Shown one piece after another: positions 12,640 through 23,700 of a stretch of DNA of 64,000 nucleotides. Positions within the stretch are counted from its first letter, which is position 1, and each line of letters starts with the position of its first letter. A model generated the notes under the pieces. It was not told where the DNA came from, did no database searches, and worked only from the letters and a program-made list of their open reading frames with translations. The stretch comes from Teleogryllus oceanicus. Lineage: Eukaryota > Arthropoda > Insecta > Orthoptera > Gryllidae. Made by a program: the position numbers and the translations under genes. The DNA is taken from contig CAXIVR010000001.1 in assembly GCA_964035755.1 (NCBI GenBank), positions 255,864,410 through 255,928,409 on the forward strand. The letters are read 5' to 3'.

Positions 12640-13885
12640 CAAATTGCCATCAGCAAACGTGATAATTACTAACTTCTTGAATAGCTTCCGTTCTGTGTCG
12701 AGCAAACAAAGGGCGTGTGGAACGAAAATGTGGTCCGATCGTACCCTTGTTCACAAGATTGTCATATCGCTGTTACGTCCATTGTAGGCGTTGCTCATGC
12801 CAGATTGAGGTCTTATTGGGATTCCTTCAGGATCTGGGGGTTTCCTGTTGTTTTGCAAGCTGACGGCTGCTTCTAATTTCTCGTTCTTCGAAATACGGGA
12901 TGTCGACAATATATTCGACTAATTTGCTCAGGGGCCTTGTCGGCATTCTGGAAACAATGCGTCCAGCTTCCGCTTCATTCATTTGGGGGTCATCTCAGAG
13001 CGCTGGCTAATTGATCTCTACTTAGGGCCTTCCAACACAGATTTGCTTTGGCCCATCGCCTTCTCAGCATCTTTGCCTGCTAGTGTGAGGTGAAGAAAAG
13101 CGCGGCTTCAGATCTGCCGCGCTCTCCGAGACCTTCGTCAAAGCCGAAGGCAACTTCTCTTCAATATGCCGCTCGGAGGTTGTCTTGCGGCACAAACTTA
13201 GTGTAAAAAAATCAGGTTCGTGCACGAGTCCCTCAGCACCAATACTCCGGTAGCATTGGGTTATTCTTGCTGCAGCTTTTGTACAAGTTTGGACTGGTCA
13301 AGATTGCTGACGTTGCAGCTCAGTTTCTTTGCTTTTGTTTCCTGCTAACTTAAGTGCTTCCGCGTCCGCAGGCAGACGTTAATGTACAGGTGATCGCTGT
13401 CTTAATGTTCAATCATACTTTAGTACTTCATTGGTAGGTTCTTTAGATTCTAGCGTGATATGCGAAATTGCCATGTTTGTCTGAGTGTGTATGTTTACCC
13501 ATCATTTAGAACTATCAGGTCTTGTCTGGCCGCCATCTCCAATAACTTTCCCTGGATCTCAGTGACAGCAAAACCCCTTCTGGCATAGAAATATCCGGCT
13601 TCCAGGGTGTTTCCATCTAGGGTAATATCTTTGAGATGGTCAATTTTCCTGGGGATATCATTTAACTTTTATTATGGGTTCAGATTGCAGCTCCAAAAGT
13701 GATTGCCCTTTTTATCCATACGAAGCCACTTCCGTGCATTTTACCGGCAGTTTAACTGTCAATGATCGATGTACACGCGGTACCTTGAATGTCAGTACCA
13801 TCCTGGGCCATCACGATTTTATATGGTTCGCTGATGTATCACTGCGCTCTCTTGCGCATTGGTCAACTGGTTGACGTGGTCGCTA
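12640..13885 (-). pseudogene. Decayed non-LTR retrotransposon (EN to RT start)
   Basis: The minus strand carries scattered, frame-shifted pieces typical of a LINE polyprotein. Near 13510-13600 the reading KLLEMAARQDLIVLNDG matches the endonuclease-domain segment where LINEs read 'L..LIVLNDG'. Near 12840 a piece reading NNRKPPDPEGIP corresponds to the reverse transcriptase entry motif N.KAPGPDGIP. Stops and frame changes are frequent. R1/Jockey-like is likely but the clade is unproven. A SINE lies directly upstream in the element's own direction (13890-14393), and a hAT remnant and possible ORF1 sequence lie beyond it. Confidence 0.55.
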
Positions 13886-13889
13886 ATTA

Positions 13890-14393
13890 GCTTAATATTT
13901 TATTAGTGATTCCGGGCGCTTCAACTGCTAAGCCCATTAGTCCCGCAAGTGTAGTTCATATTTTTAACGTGGGATGTGGCGGTGATCTTTTCCCGTCGGA
14001 TGGCGATACTCGGCGTCGACTTGCGAGACATTTCCCCAACCAGATATCTCCCACCAGTGTACACCGCCCCAGCCGAGCTCTAACCTCCCGGCGTGTCTCC
14101 CGACATGTGTGGTGTAATGCATGGGAGTTTAAGTGTGAGTGGGTGAGGAAAGGACAAGTGAGGAGAGATCGCCCGTGGTCCATTTGTTCGGGTACTGTTC
14201 CGGCAATCGTCTTATTCGGAATCAACGGAAAAGTATCGATCAGAGCAGCCGGTCGCTAAAATTCGCCTCCAGACAACAGCCGACTACGACCTAGCAGACA
14301 AACTTGTCGAAAATCCTGCCACTATCAGGACTCGGAACACTAGAACCTTCCGGTCAGAGACACTGCATCACTTGATGCCCTGCGGCACCTTCG
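13890..14393 (-). mobile_element. SINE, same family as 3286-3857
   Basis: Read on the minus strand, this is a diverged full-length relative of the first SINE. Shared blocks are CTGACCGG followed by a degenerate box B and CAGGATTTTCGAC (near 14285-14365), GGCTGGGGCGGTG (near 14060), GGTGGGAGA, AGATCACCGCCA (near 13985) and CGGGACTAATG (near 13935). Box B has decayed to TGTTCCGAGTCC. The TCAA tail is replaced by AATAAAATATTAAG. Having two copies in 64 kb argues for a moderately abundant family. Confidence 0.8.
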
Positions 14394-14595
14394 CTGGTTT
14401 GCTGTTTGGCTCCTTTTTTACATTTGCCTGAAGTACTCTATCGTCTGGTCTTTAAAGTCAGTTTGAAGACTTGGCGCATTTCAGAGCTCAGAACGTGCTC
14501 TAGTCTCTCATGCGAGTTCGAGCGCATATAAAACACATTTAGATTTCTCCGCGGAGCATGGGCGTTATCTCGCCGCATCTTCATCAGGTATCAAA

Positions 14596-15378
14596 TAGAC
14601 ATAGGATGTTTAGAGAAATGCCTTTTATTCCAGCGAACTTATTTAAAGTCTGCTTCTATATGTGTACGAATCACGACAAATGATGACATATGGCGAAATT
14701 TTATTACGCTTATTTTTGCTTTTTTGATACAAATGTTTTTAGTACTTTTGCCTTTTATGTATTATTTTTATATGAAATGCAAAGATATCGGGAAATCGGT
14801 CATTGTCCATCTTGACCACTGATTACGAAATCTTCAGTTCACGTCTTGGTATTTTAAAATATTAAATTCCTATAAGTATACCAACTGATTTTTCTCCATT
14901 TCCTCATTTCATAAATACCAGACATGTTCTTCGTCCATGGTAGGTACACCGAAATTTTAAGTGCAAATAAATGTAAATTCCAAGGTTTCAGTGTTGCTAG
15001 AATTGGACATCTAAAATATATGCGTCACATCATTAGATGTTGAGAGATGCTTCTCCGCATTCAAACTTATTTTGTCTCCCAATCATCGTAAATCTAAAAT
15101 TGTGACCCTTGAAAAGTTACTGATAATATGCAAATATTACTGGTTAATGCAAACTATTAGGAATAAAATGTAGAAGAGTTGTAAATATAGTTTTACAATA
15201 AAATGTAGGAACTTGTTTTGTGCATTTAAGTATACAAAATAATGTAGACAAAAAATTACCTTTTTTATTTTGTGAATATAAGTCATGACAGTGACTTTTT
15301 TCTGCTTATTCTTGAATTTTTCAGTGTCTTTTTAAGCGCCTAAAAGATGATTTTTCGTGCCTCAGCATCCTATGTCTA
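14596..15378 (+). mobile_element. hAT element remnant, family with TAGA ends (copy A)
   Basis: Ends are TAGACATAGGATG (14596) and the same inverted (to 15378). The subterminal sequence GTTTAGAGAAATGCC-TTTATTCCA is shared with copy B at 47846-49133, and so is the right part, GTCTTTTTAAGCGCCTAAAA. A plus-strand stretch at 15036-15150 reads VERCFSAFKLILSPNHRKSK then EKLLIICKYYW, which resembles the C-terminal dimerisation region of hAT transposases. The 783-bp length shows it is mostly deleted. The flanking bases do not form a clear 8-bp duplication. Confidence 0.65.
15036..15150 (+). pseudogene. hAT transposase C-terminal fragment
   Basis: About 38 residues in one frame: DVERCFSAFKLILSPNHRK, then SKIVTLEKLLIICKYYWL. 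In hAT transposases the dimerisation domain carries an 'S.ERCFS..K.ILS..R..L....LEKL..I' pattern near the C-terminus. It lies inside copy A of the TAGA-ended element, in the expected place close to its right end. No upstream RNase-H-fold core remains. Confidence 0.6.
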
Positions 15379-15449
15379 TTCATAATATTCCGATGGCTTG
15401 TTCTTTGTCATCGGGCTCAGCTCCATAGTTACCGCCGGGTCTCGCCTTT

Positions 15450-16140
15450 CTGACGCTTGGCCGTCTTCGAGTTTCATCTTCCTGACGTCCCCCAGACCAT
15501 CTCTCTCCTGGGCTCGATTCCTCTCCAGTATCGGGGGTCAATAAAATGTTTTGGATCATTTTTCGTGACCTATTTCTGTTCCAGGATTTCTTCCATGCAC
15601 TTTGTGGTCTTCCGGCTCTCGTGTACGGTCTTTATCGCCTCCTTGAGTTATGTCAGTCCTCTGTTGATGCCCACACTGACATCCTTCTGAATTTGGGCGG
15701 CTTACTGCATCCGGGTTAGTATTGCATTATATACCACCACGATTTTTTCCTCCTGCTCCTCGATGTCCCTATGTTTTTGTTGGAAAAAATTCCCACTAGA
15801 TGCAATACTCTGTGAGCGAATGTTCCTGCAGTACGCTGCGATGCTGCTGTGGCGCATTGCGATAATCCCGCGGCCTCTCGACTCTTGGGATCAAAACGTC
15901 CGCCCTGCTGGATGTGCACACTCGGCTGCTTGATGGTTTTGCTGGAGTGTGCGGAACGGCGCGGCTTCTGGCAGCGTCTCAATTGCCGACACTGCAAACC
16001 GCTGACATCTGCTCGCCTTGGCAATAATCCGATCGATATTTTCGGCGCGGCAGCTGACTTCACAGGGGCCGACAAGGCAACCCGCGACCGATACTGTGCT
16101 CCACTGACATTCCGTGCCATGAATTTATGGGATCATTAGT
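15450..16140 (-). pseudogene. Possible ORF1/gag remnant of the neighbouring LINE
   Basis: A 134-codon minus-strand frame (15716-16120), rich in Arg, Ser and Ala, precedes charged sequence near 15450-15710. It lies upstream, on the same strand, of the decayed LINE at 12640-13885, with the SINE and hAT copies between. That order suits an ORF1 of the same element, but no zinc knuckle or other family motif is visible, so this rests on position and composition. Confidence 0.25.
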
Positions 16141-16374
16141 CCATTATCCCCTAAACCTACATATCTTGCATTCCAATCGTGTTCAACCGCCGTAAACATC
16201 AAAACATACAGGAGCTAACAATCACAGTCCATGAAGACCAGGTCTACCAACAATAATAAAAATAATACATTCCATACGAACTTTGAAGCAACTCTTCTTT
16301 TCATATTTAATAGACTGAATTAATGTCTTACCCCTTCCCCCAAATTTCATACCCAATAATAGTAAAAATAAATG

Positions 16375-16633
16375 TCAGTGTCCCCGTGGCGCCGACGGTT
16401 GCGGCAGACGTCAGCAGGTTCGAGTCCTGCGTAGGCATGGTCGTATTTGTGATTGTCCCTTCACCCTTTATCCTCCTAACATCCCATGATTCAAGGCGTT
16501 ACAACCCTGTCTTATCGTGGGATACGGCCGAAAAAGGCTGATCCCCATAATGACAGAAGGAAGATAACATGTAGTGGTCATAAATGGCTGATACGCTAAT
16601 AACTAATAATAACTAATAATAACTAATAATAAC

Positions 16634-16667
<34 letters not shown>

Positions 16668-16668
16668 T
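16375..16668 (+). mobile_element. tRNA-derived SINE (third family) with AATAACT tail
   Basis: A box A-like CCGTGGCGCCGACGGTTG (from 16384) and a box B, GGTTCGAGTCC, at 16417-16427 lie about 30 bp apart, as in a tRNA gene. The T-arm and acceptor do not close into a cloverleaf. A body of about 150 bp follows, then tandem AATAACT units and an AAT run (16599-16668) like a SINE tail. The sequence is unlike the two other SINE families in this window. Confidence 0.55.
16599..16668. repeat. AATAACT/AAT simple repeat
   Basis: Four or more TAATAACTAA units pass into a pure AAT run. It probably grew from the 3' tail of the SINE immediately upstream. Confidence 0.9.
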
Positions 16669-17523
16669 GCTATTAAGCACGGACCAACTTAACATCCTGT
16701 TTGTATATATTTTTTTGTATTGCTTTAATTAATCTCCCCACCCTACCCTAAAAGTAAGCTTGAGTCACACCACTACAAAATCATTCTCGGTCATATTTAT
16801 ATCCTCAATATTTATGTAATTTATGTTTACTTAATATAGTTAGGAAATACATATAAAATTATAAATAGAAAGCAATTCATTAGAGAATTGTTTCTGAACG
16901 TCACAAAAGGAACAGAGGAGACCTGAAAAATCATGAAGTATTCCTATGATGCTTCAGGTACTCACATGCCAATTACCAAGACAATGCAGGTTTTGTTAAA
17001 TTCAGATTTTTTCTCCCAGAAAAGGAGTAGTGAATTTGGATATACCTTCTTTTGAACTTAGGGTGTCAAACTCTAGAAACCGCATTTAATTTTATTGACT
17101 ATAATTCAAAACTGTCAAACGACTATCGAGTGTACTTTCTCAATTCTACCACTCTCACAAGAAATATTCTGATATGTGAAGATAAGAATTCTGATAAGTG
17201 AAAGTTTCTAAAGCGAAGAATTGATTCTCAATTGCAGTGGAAGAAGTAAAAATTTTTTAGTAATTAGAGCTTGAAATAATTCATATTTGACAAAAGTTGC
17301 TACTGTATCTGAAAGGTAAATTGTGGATACAAACACAAGTATACATCTTGCAAACATTCACGCAATACAGAAAATCCGGAAAAGATTGGATATGATACAC
17401 ACAGAAATAAAATGCAATATATTACTCTACTTGAACTTGTTGATACTTTCTCAACTGCACATTTTTTTTTTATTTTCATAAACTACCCATACGCACACAC
17501 AATGACATTCAAACACTCACACT

Positions 17524-17563
<40 letters not shown>

Positions 17564-17637
17564 GTCCTCTCAAAATGCCCAGACAATTGTGCATCAAAAG
17601 GAACAGTATAAATCACTCAACTTACAAATAGAAACTA
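16669..17637. other. mRpL46 3' flank and 3' UTR
   Basis: AT-rich DNA beyond the stop codon of the minus-strand mRpL46 gene. A TTTATT on the plus strand at 17469-17474, which reads AATAAA on the minus strand, is a plausible poly(A) signal about 165 bases after the stop. A GAT trinucleotide run (about 17525-17562) would lie inside the 3' UTR. No other gene is seen. Confidence 0.5.
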
Positions 17638-17793
17638 TTACTGAACAATTAGAAATTGAGAAACGCTATTATAATAAACATCATTTTGGAAAGCACTGTT
17701 CAAATCTTCTGTGCATAACCATTTGAAATCTTTAATAACGGTCTTGCTACAATCAGCATTGCCACCAACATGCCACGCCTTGAAGAAAAATAC
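17638..17793 (-). CDS. mRpL46: mRpL46 exon 6 (terminal)
   Basis: Fifty-one codons and a TAA stop (17638-17640). It starts in phase 0 after a TTCTTCCTTAG acceptor with VFFFKAWHVGGNADCSKTVI, which continues directly from the NTVGAK end of exon 5. DFKWLCTEDL matches the family's 'W.T.DEL' segment. The preceding intron is 2.4 kb because of the foldback element at 18007-19609. Confidence 0.88.
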   Translation of the reverse strand, partial: VFFFKAWHVGGNADCSKTVIKDFKWLCTEDLNSAFQNDVYYNSVSQFLIVQ

Positions 17794-20700
17794 CTAAGGA
17801 AGAAACAAGAAAGAGAAATTATTATCACTATTTAGAAATGTTTACTGTAAAAGTCCAGAAAATAATATATTGAGTGATAATGATAAAATCATACATACTC
17901 AATATAGAAATAAAAGTTTCCAAATATAGTGTAACAATTGCATTACTAAGACCAAATTGTTGGGAATTCATTTTTGTTTTACTATAAGGGAGAATATTAA
18001 CAGAAAGTTATGTAATGCTGCAGAAAATTGATTTCGAGATGCCAACGGAAAAACATCCGTCTGTCCGTCCGTGAGCACTACTAGCGCTAAAACCACATGT
18101 ACCATCTTTTCCAAATTGAATAAATCTCGGTCCATGTGACTCCAGTTGAAGCATTGAAATTTTGAAAAACATTCTTCAAAATTTGGGGGTACATTTTACA
18201 TGAAGCCCCCCGGATATTTTCAAAATTTTCTTAAAAAACTGCTTCAAATTTTCGGTAAGAATAGAGTATAATACACTTACAAAGGTCGCATAGGCCCGAT
18301 TTTCACGGTTAACACTGCATTTTCGAAAATTTCGAGTTTGAATTTTTGTCTTCCTACAACTACAAAATTGAAGACAGATTTATCCCTCAAATAAAATTTA
18401 TTGTCCATAAATAGTTCTTTCACTAAGATCATGTAGATTTTTTTGAAACTTTTTGTAGTTTTCGTGCAATACTTGCAATTTTAAAACATTACAAAAACAG
18501 GATTTTCTCAAATTGCCAAACAAACCCTATCCGATGACACAAATGCTACATTGCCCTGTTCTTTTGTTTTTGAAATATTACAAAAATTTTATTTTCTTTG
18601 ACTTCGTTCAAGTTTCTTGGACAAGTTGGAAAAGTTTGAAGAAAACATTTGGAGCCATTTTTGAGAAAATGGCATTTAAGCATATTTGAAATGCATTTGA
18701 GTATTTCTAAAAGTGTGAAACTTGGAGCTCATTTTAACAAAAAACTGTTAAACTGAAAACTGTGAGTTTTCGATAAACTTTATATGATATTATTTAAAGT
18801 ACATGTGCTCATAAATACAATAATGTGAACAAATCGCCACTAATGTAAATATTAACAACATGAGACAGAAGTCAAAAAAATAAAATTTTTGTAATTTCCG
18901 AAAAAACAAAAGAATAGAGCAATATAATGTTTATGTCATAAAGTACATTTAGCACTATCTCTAACAAAAGTTTGAAGAAAAAAATTACAGCAGTGTTTGA
19001 GAAAATCTTGTTTATGTAATTTTTTTAAATTACAAATGTTGCACACAAAATTGCACAAAAATACTAAGATTTTCAAAAACTTTAATGAAAAAACATTACT
19101 TTACTGAAACATGACTTTAATGAAAAATCTAATTATGGACAACAAATTCCATTTGAAGGAAAAATCTCCATCTTCAATTTTGAAGTTTTAAGATGCCGAA
19201 AAAAATTCAAAATTTTGCAATATTGGAAAATTTAGAGTTAATTGTGAAAATCAGATATATGCCGCCATTACAAGGGCATTTTACTCTATTTTTACAAGAA
19301 ATTTAAACAAAAAATTTGGACCCGTTTTTGAGAAAATTTTGAAGATGTCCAAGGGGCTTCATGTAAAGTACCCCCAAATGTTGGAGAAAGTTTTTTAAAA
19401 TCGCAGTGCCTCGAGACGAGCCAGATCAACAGAGGAATATCCATTTTGGACAAAAAGCCTATGTATGTTTTAGGCACTACTTGTGTTCACGGACGGACAT
19501 TTTGAAAAAGAAAGGAAAGGGAAGAAAAGAGAACTTTTGATATCAGGGGACCTCAAAACGTGCATTTCTGTTGAAATCTCGAAATTGATTTTCCGCAACA
19601 TAACATAACTAAGTGGGTGAGAGATATCGCCTGCATTACACACATATTTATACACCAACTTCCTTTCTCATAAGTACACTGTTCTCTGAGATACTCATGA
19701 AGAAAACTAATCCAGCGGAGCATTGGATTGAATTAGCACCTTGCTCTTTTGTTTTGCAATACTGCCCATATTTATAGACAATCATTTTAACGTGATAACG
19801 ATGGTGAGAACGCAATAGCATAATTTTAGAGAGAAATCAGCTGAAGAAAGGTGTTTGACAATGCAGGTTTGTTTGTCTTGGCAACGCCTTGTCAAAAACA
19901 TATCGGATAAATAAAGAATACAATAAGATAGAAGGAAAATGGAAATATTATGAAATGTGTTAAAATATGAACTTTTGAGTAAAACGTGTAAATATAAATG
20001 TACTAAATAGTCAATGTTTTAGGCACCCACCCATTTAAAACGTAAATATATTGTTGACTTGTCTTGACAGAGTTACTTAGGAAAATATGTAATTACATAA
20101 TTATCCAGGCCATAGTAATAATTAACTAACTCCTTAGCTTTCAGATACTGTAAAATCTTATAAATAAAAAATATATTTTATTCACCTTGGCACCAACCGT
20201 GTTGCTAGAGGATCGAACCGATTGTGGGTATTTGTATTTATAGAAACCACAAGGAGCATTACCCAAGAATGTAACTTGCAGATTTGTACCACACCTTTCT
20301 GCAAGGATTCGTTCAGCAGTCTGGAATTTTATAAGACAAAGGAAACAATTTATTAGTTCCATTAAATTGTCATCCGTCCTCATTACAAACAAGTTTTGAA
20401 ATATTATTTATTTAATGTTTCACAGATTAAATAAAAATAAATTCATTAAATAATATTTCTTAAATTATTCTACTTTTAAAGTGCAAAACCATTCTATCTT
20501 TTGTTTATGCAACATTCGTATCACGACCAGAGATTCCTTACAAAGATGTCAAGACTGAAGTAATAAATTCAGGATTAATAGTTCTTTTTATTTTTTGTAT
20601 CAACTGTGCAATGACAAAAACTCCAAGCTTTTTGCCAAATAGAGGAGAAAAACAATAAATGAACATTGCTGAAATATTAACACTACTAACCTGGCGCATA

Positions 20701-23700
20701 GTTTCTCCATTTTCTCTCAATCCTTGGGGCAATATCCACCTATAATCGTTTCCAATTTTTTGATTTACCACTAGAACTAGATATTTATCCAGAGCTCTAT
20801 CCAATGATTTCAAATCTTTCCTTTTATCAGAATCTGGAATTGAAAAAAACAATATTTCGATCTTACCGTCAAATCTAGTCTGAACTAAACTTCACTAACA
20901 ATGGCTTATTGTTCCAAACGGGAAGATACTCAATTGTAAAGTAATCTGCGGGCATTGGGTAAATATTTGAGAATCTTCATGAATACATTTTAATACATGT
21001 GTAAGATTATTCACGGAAACCTCAGATATTTAAAACACAAATATGCACAACTGTCCCAGCATACATTATTTCAAAACAAAAGAAAAAATAAATAAATCCT
21101 AGAAGTAATCAAAGTACTAGCCTATAAAACCAAATTTCACAGGAACTGAGCAAAGACAAAGTATTAACACTTTAAAATATGTAATAAAAGATATGCACAT
21201 AAAAATTAATTGAAGTGCCACAATAGTTGTTTCAAGTGTAAATATAGAAGTTGTTTCACTCTGATCATCTCTGTCAAGGTCGCTTGCACTTCCATTTTAT
21301 TTCTTATATCATTTATTTTGTCTAACAGAGAAAGTTTACATTTTCACCAGAAGATTATTTTAGTTGCTTCACGTTTATCTCTCATATTTTTTGTTAATGT
21401 CCAGACATCTGTCCCTAGTGTTGTACTCTACAGAGGAGCTATATATGTATTTCTTTGTCTTTATTGAAACAAGTGAGTTCCATAGCACTGGATTCAACTG
21501 TCTTGTGGCTATTTTTCCTCTTATAGTTTTATTTTTCATATCCTATTTGTCTCTACTATCTGCTGTGAAGTGTGACTCCCAAATATTTATAACGTATTAC
21601 CTTTAACTATTCCTGAACTAGTCTCCAAATCATGGAGCATACTCCCCACTGCCTTACTCAGTCTTTTGCACATTTATTTCCATTCCCTCTTTCCCATCTT
21701 CTACTAATTTTTTTAAATATATATGTTTCATCATCTTCAGTCATTATCAACTCGTTGTCTGCAAATACTAAACTGAACAATGTTTCATTACCTATTTTCA
21801 CACCCATACTTCTACACTTACTTTTCCATTCTTTTAAGGCTTTATCAACGTACATCTTAAACATATGGAGATACACAGCAGCCTTGCCATAATCCTTTAT
21901 TTACTCTGAAGATATCTGATAGAGATTTTCCCACTTTTCCTTGATATCTATTACCTTTATAAAGTTGTTTGACTGCATTTATAAAAGTTGTTGATGTTCC
22001 TTTCGCTTCCATTGCCCCCCATACTTCTTTTACTGGTATAGTATCATAAGCCTTTTCAGTGGCGTAGCTTCATTTGGGGTCACAGGGGACAAAACCAGTG
22101 GAATCTCTCCCCATAAATTAAATATAAAAATATCTGTTACTGAATAATTTATACATTATTTAATTAAAATACAAGTGTATTTGCACATGACATTTATTTA
22201 TAACATTTTGGTTATTTTTTAAGCTGGGGAGGGGGGAGACAGAAACTTGGCAAGGTATATACACATTAAGAGTAGGACTTTTTGTAAATTGAATTTATAT
22301 AGGTTAATTTCCATACTTATGGCACTTGATCTCCTTTTAAAATGCCATTGAACATTTCTGTAATTAATTCCAAAGTTACAATAGAATAATGTTCCACAAG
22401 CTCTATGGATATACCTCCAGGTCCTGGTGGTTTATTATTTTTCATGTTTCTTACAACTTTTAAGAACATAATTTTGCTTTTCTTACTGGCATATTCAAAG
22501 TGACTTCTGTAACTAACTCAGCACAGTCAATTTTGTCATGAAGTTTACTAAATACAAAGTTTACATCTTTAGCTTGTCTAACTGAATGCAATAACACAAA
22601 CAGTAGTTTGGTAATAATCCAAAAAAGGAACAGGTAAATTTAACCTGGCTGCTAACATTCTACAGAAATGAACAGTTTTCAAGATGAATAAAAGAACATA
22701 AGATGACCAAACAGAAGAGTCATACAGCAATGGATCAATAAGAGTAAAAAAACAAAAGCCTCAACAGCACAAGAGATTTAAATTGTTTACAAGGCCCAAC
22801 CATTGCTGACCGGGTAAAGAAACTCCTTATTGATTATACCAAGAAGTATATAAAAATTTAAATAATATCATAAAGCTTTCTTAAACTCAATAGTAGTAGT
22901 GTCATATTTTGAAATGCCAGTAGTCATGGTGAACTGAAAGTCAGCACAGAGCAAAAAATGGATAAAGGGGAAGTGCATTAGGAAAATTAACCAGGGTATA
23001 AAATGAACCTATGCAGAAAATGTAAAAGAATGTTATAAATCTTTTATTAAAAATTAATAATGACTAGTAGCACACAGCAGCACCTTGTCACTGCAAGACC
23101 AGCAAAGGTGCCACCGTGTGTCTGCACAAAAGTGTTCAGCCATCTATGCTAATTGCTATTCCAAAAGCATATATGAACATGAGGCTGTTAATTTTGACAA
23201 CAAATAAAAAGTGAATAGAAAAATCAAGCATCATTGAAGCAAGTTACATATAAGGTTAATACACAAAACTATAAATCCCTTTTGATAGGATTTCTCAAAA
23301 TTTGCATTAAAAACCCACAGTTCTTAATGTTACAGAATTAATCATTTCTTGAAATACTTACCAGTTTGCCTTGAATTAAATTTAAAATTCTCTTGGTATG
23401 CATCCTCAAGATCTTGGGCTTTTTAACCTTTTTTAATTTTTTAAAACTAAATAACATACTCAAAAATCATCTTACTGACAAATTGGTGTATTTCGTAAAC
23501 AGAAAAAAAAAATACCTTTCTTTTTCTTTTCTAACTTCATACTCAGATTTATGGCTATTTTCGAATTCTACATCTTGAAGTAACTTCTGAAATTTGCTTT
23601 CCAAGTCTGTGAGTTGGGTAGTTAATGAAGGCCTCCTTTCCAAGCAAACAGCACTTAGCAAGTCCCAAACTTCCTTAGCACAGACAGAGTTTGAAGAACA

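Noticed and set aside
13906..14259. 117-codon plus-strand frame and its minus-strand partner
   Set aside because: Both lie wholly inside the inverted SINE copy.
16384..16430. A tRNA gene
   Set aside because: Promoter boxes exist but no cloverleaf forms, and a SINE-like body and tail follow.
16599..16668. A CRISPR-like array
   Set aside because: Units are contiguous with no spacers, and the genome is eukaryotic.
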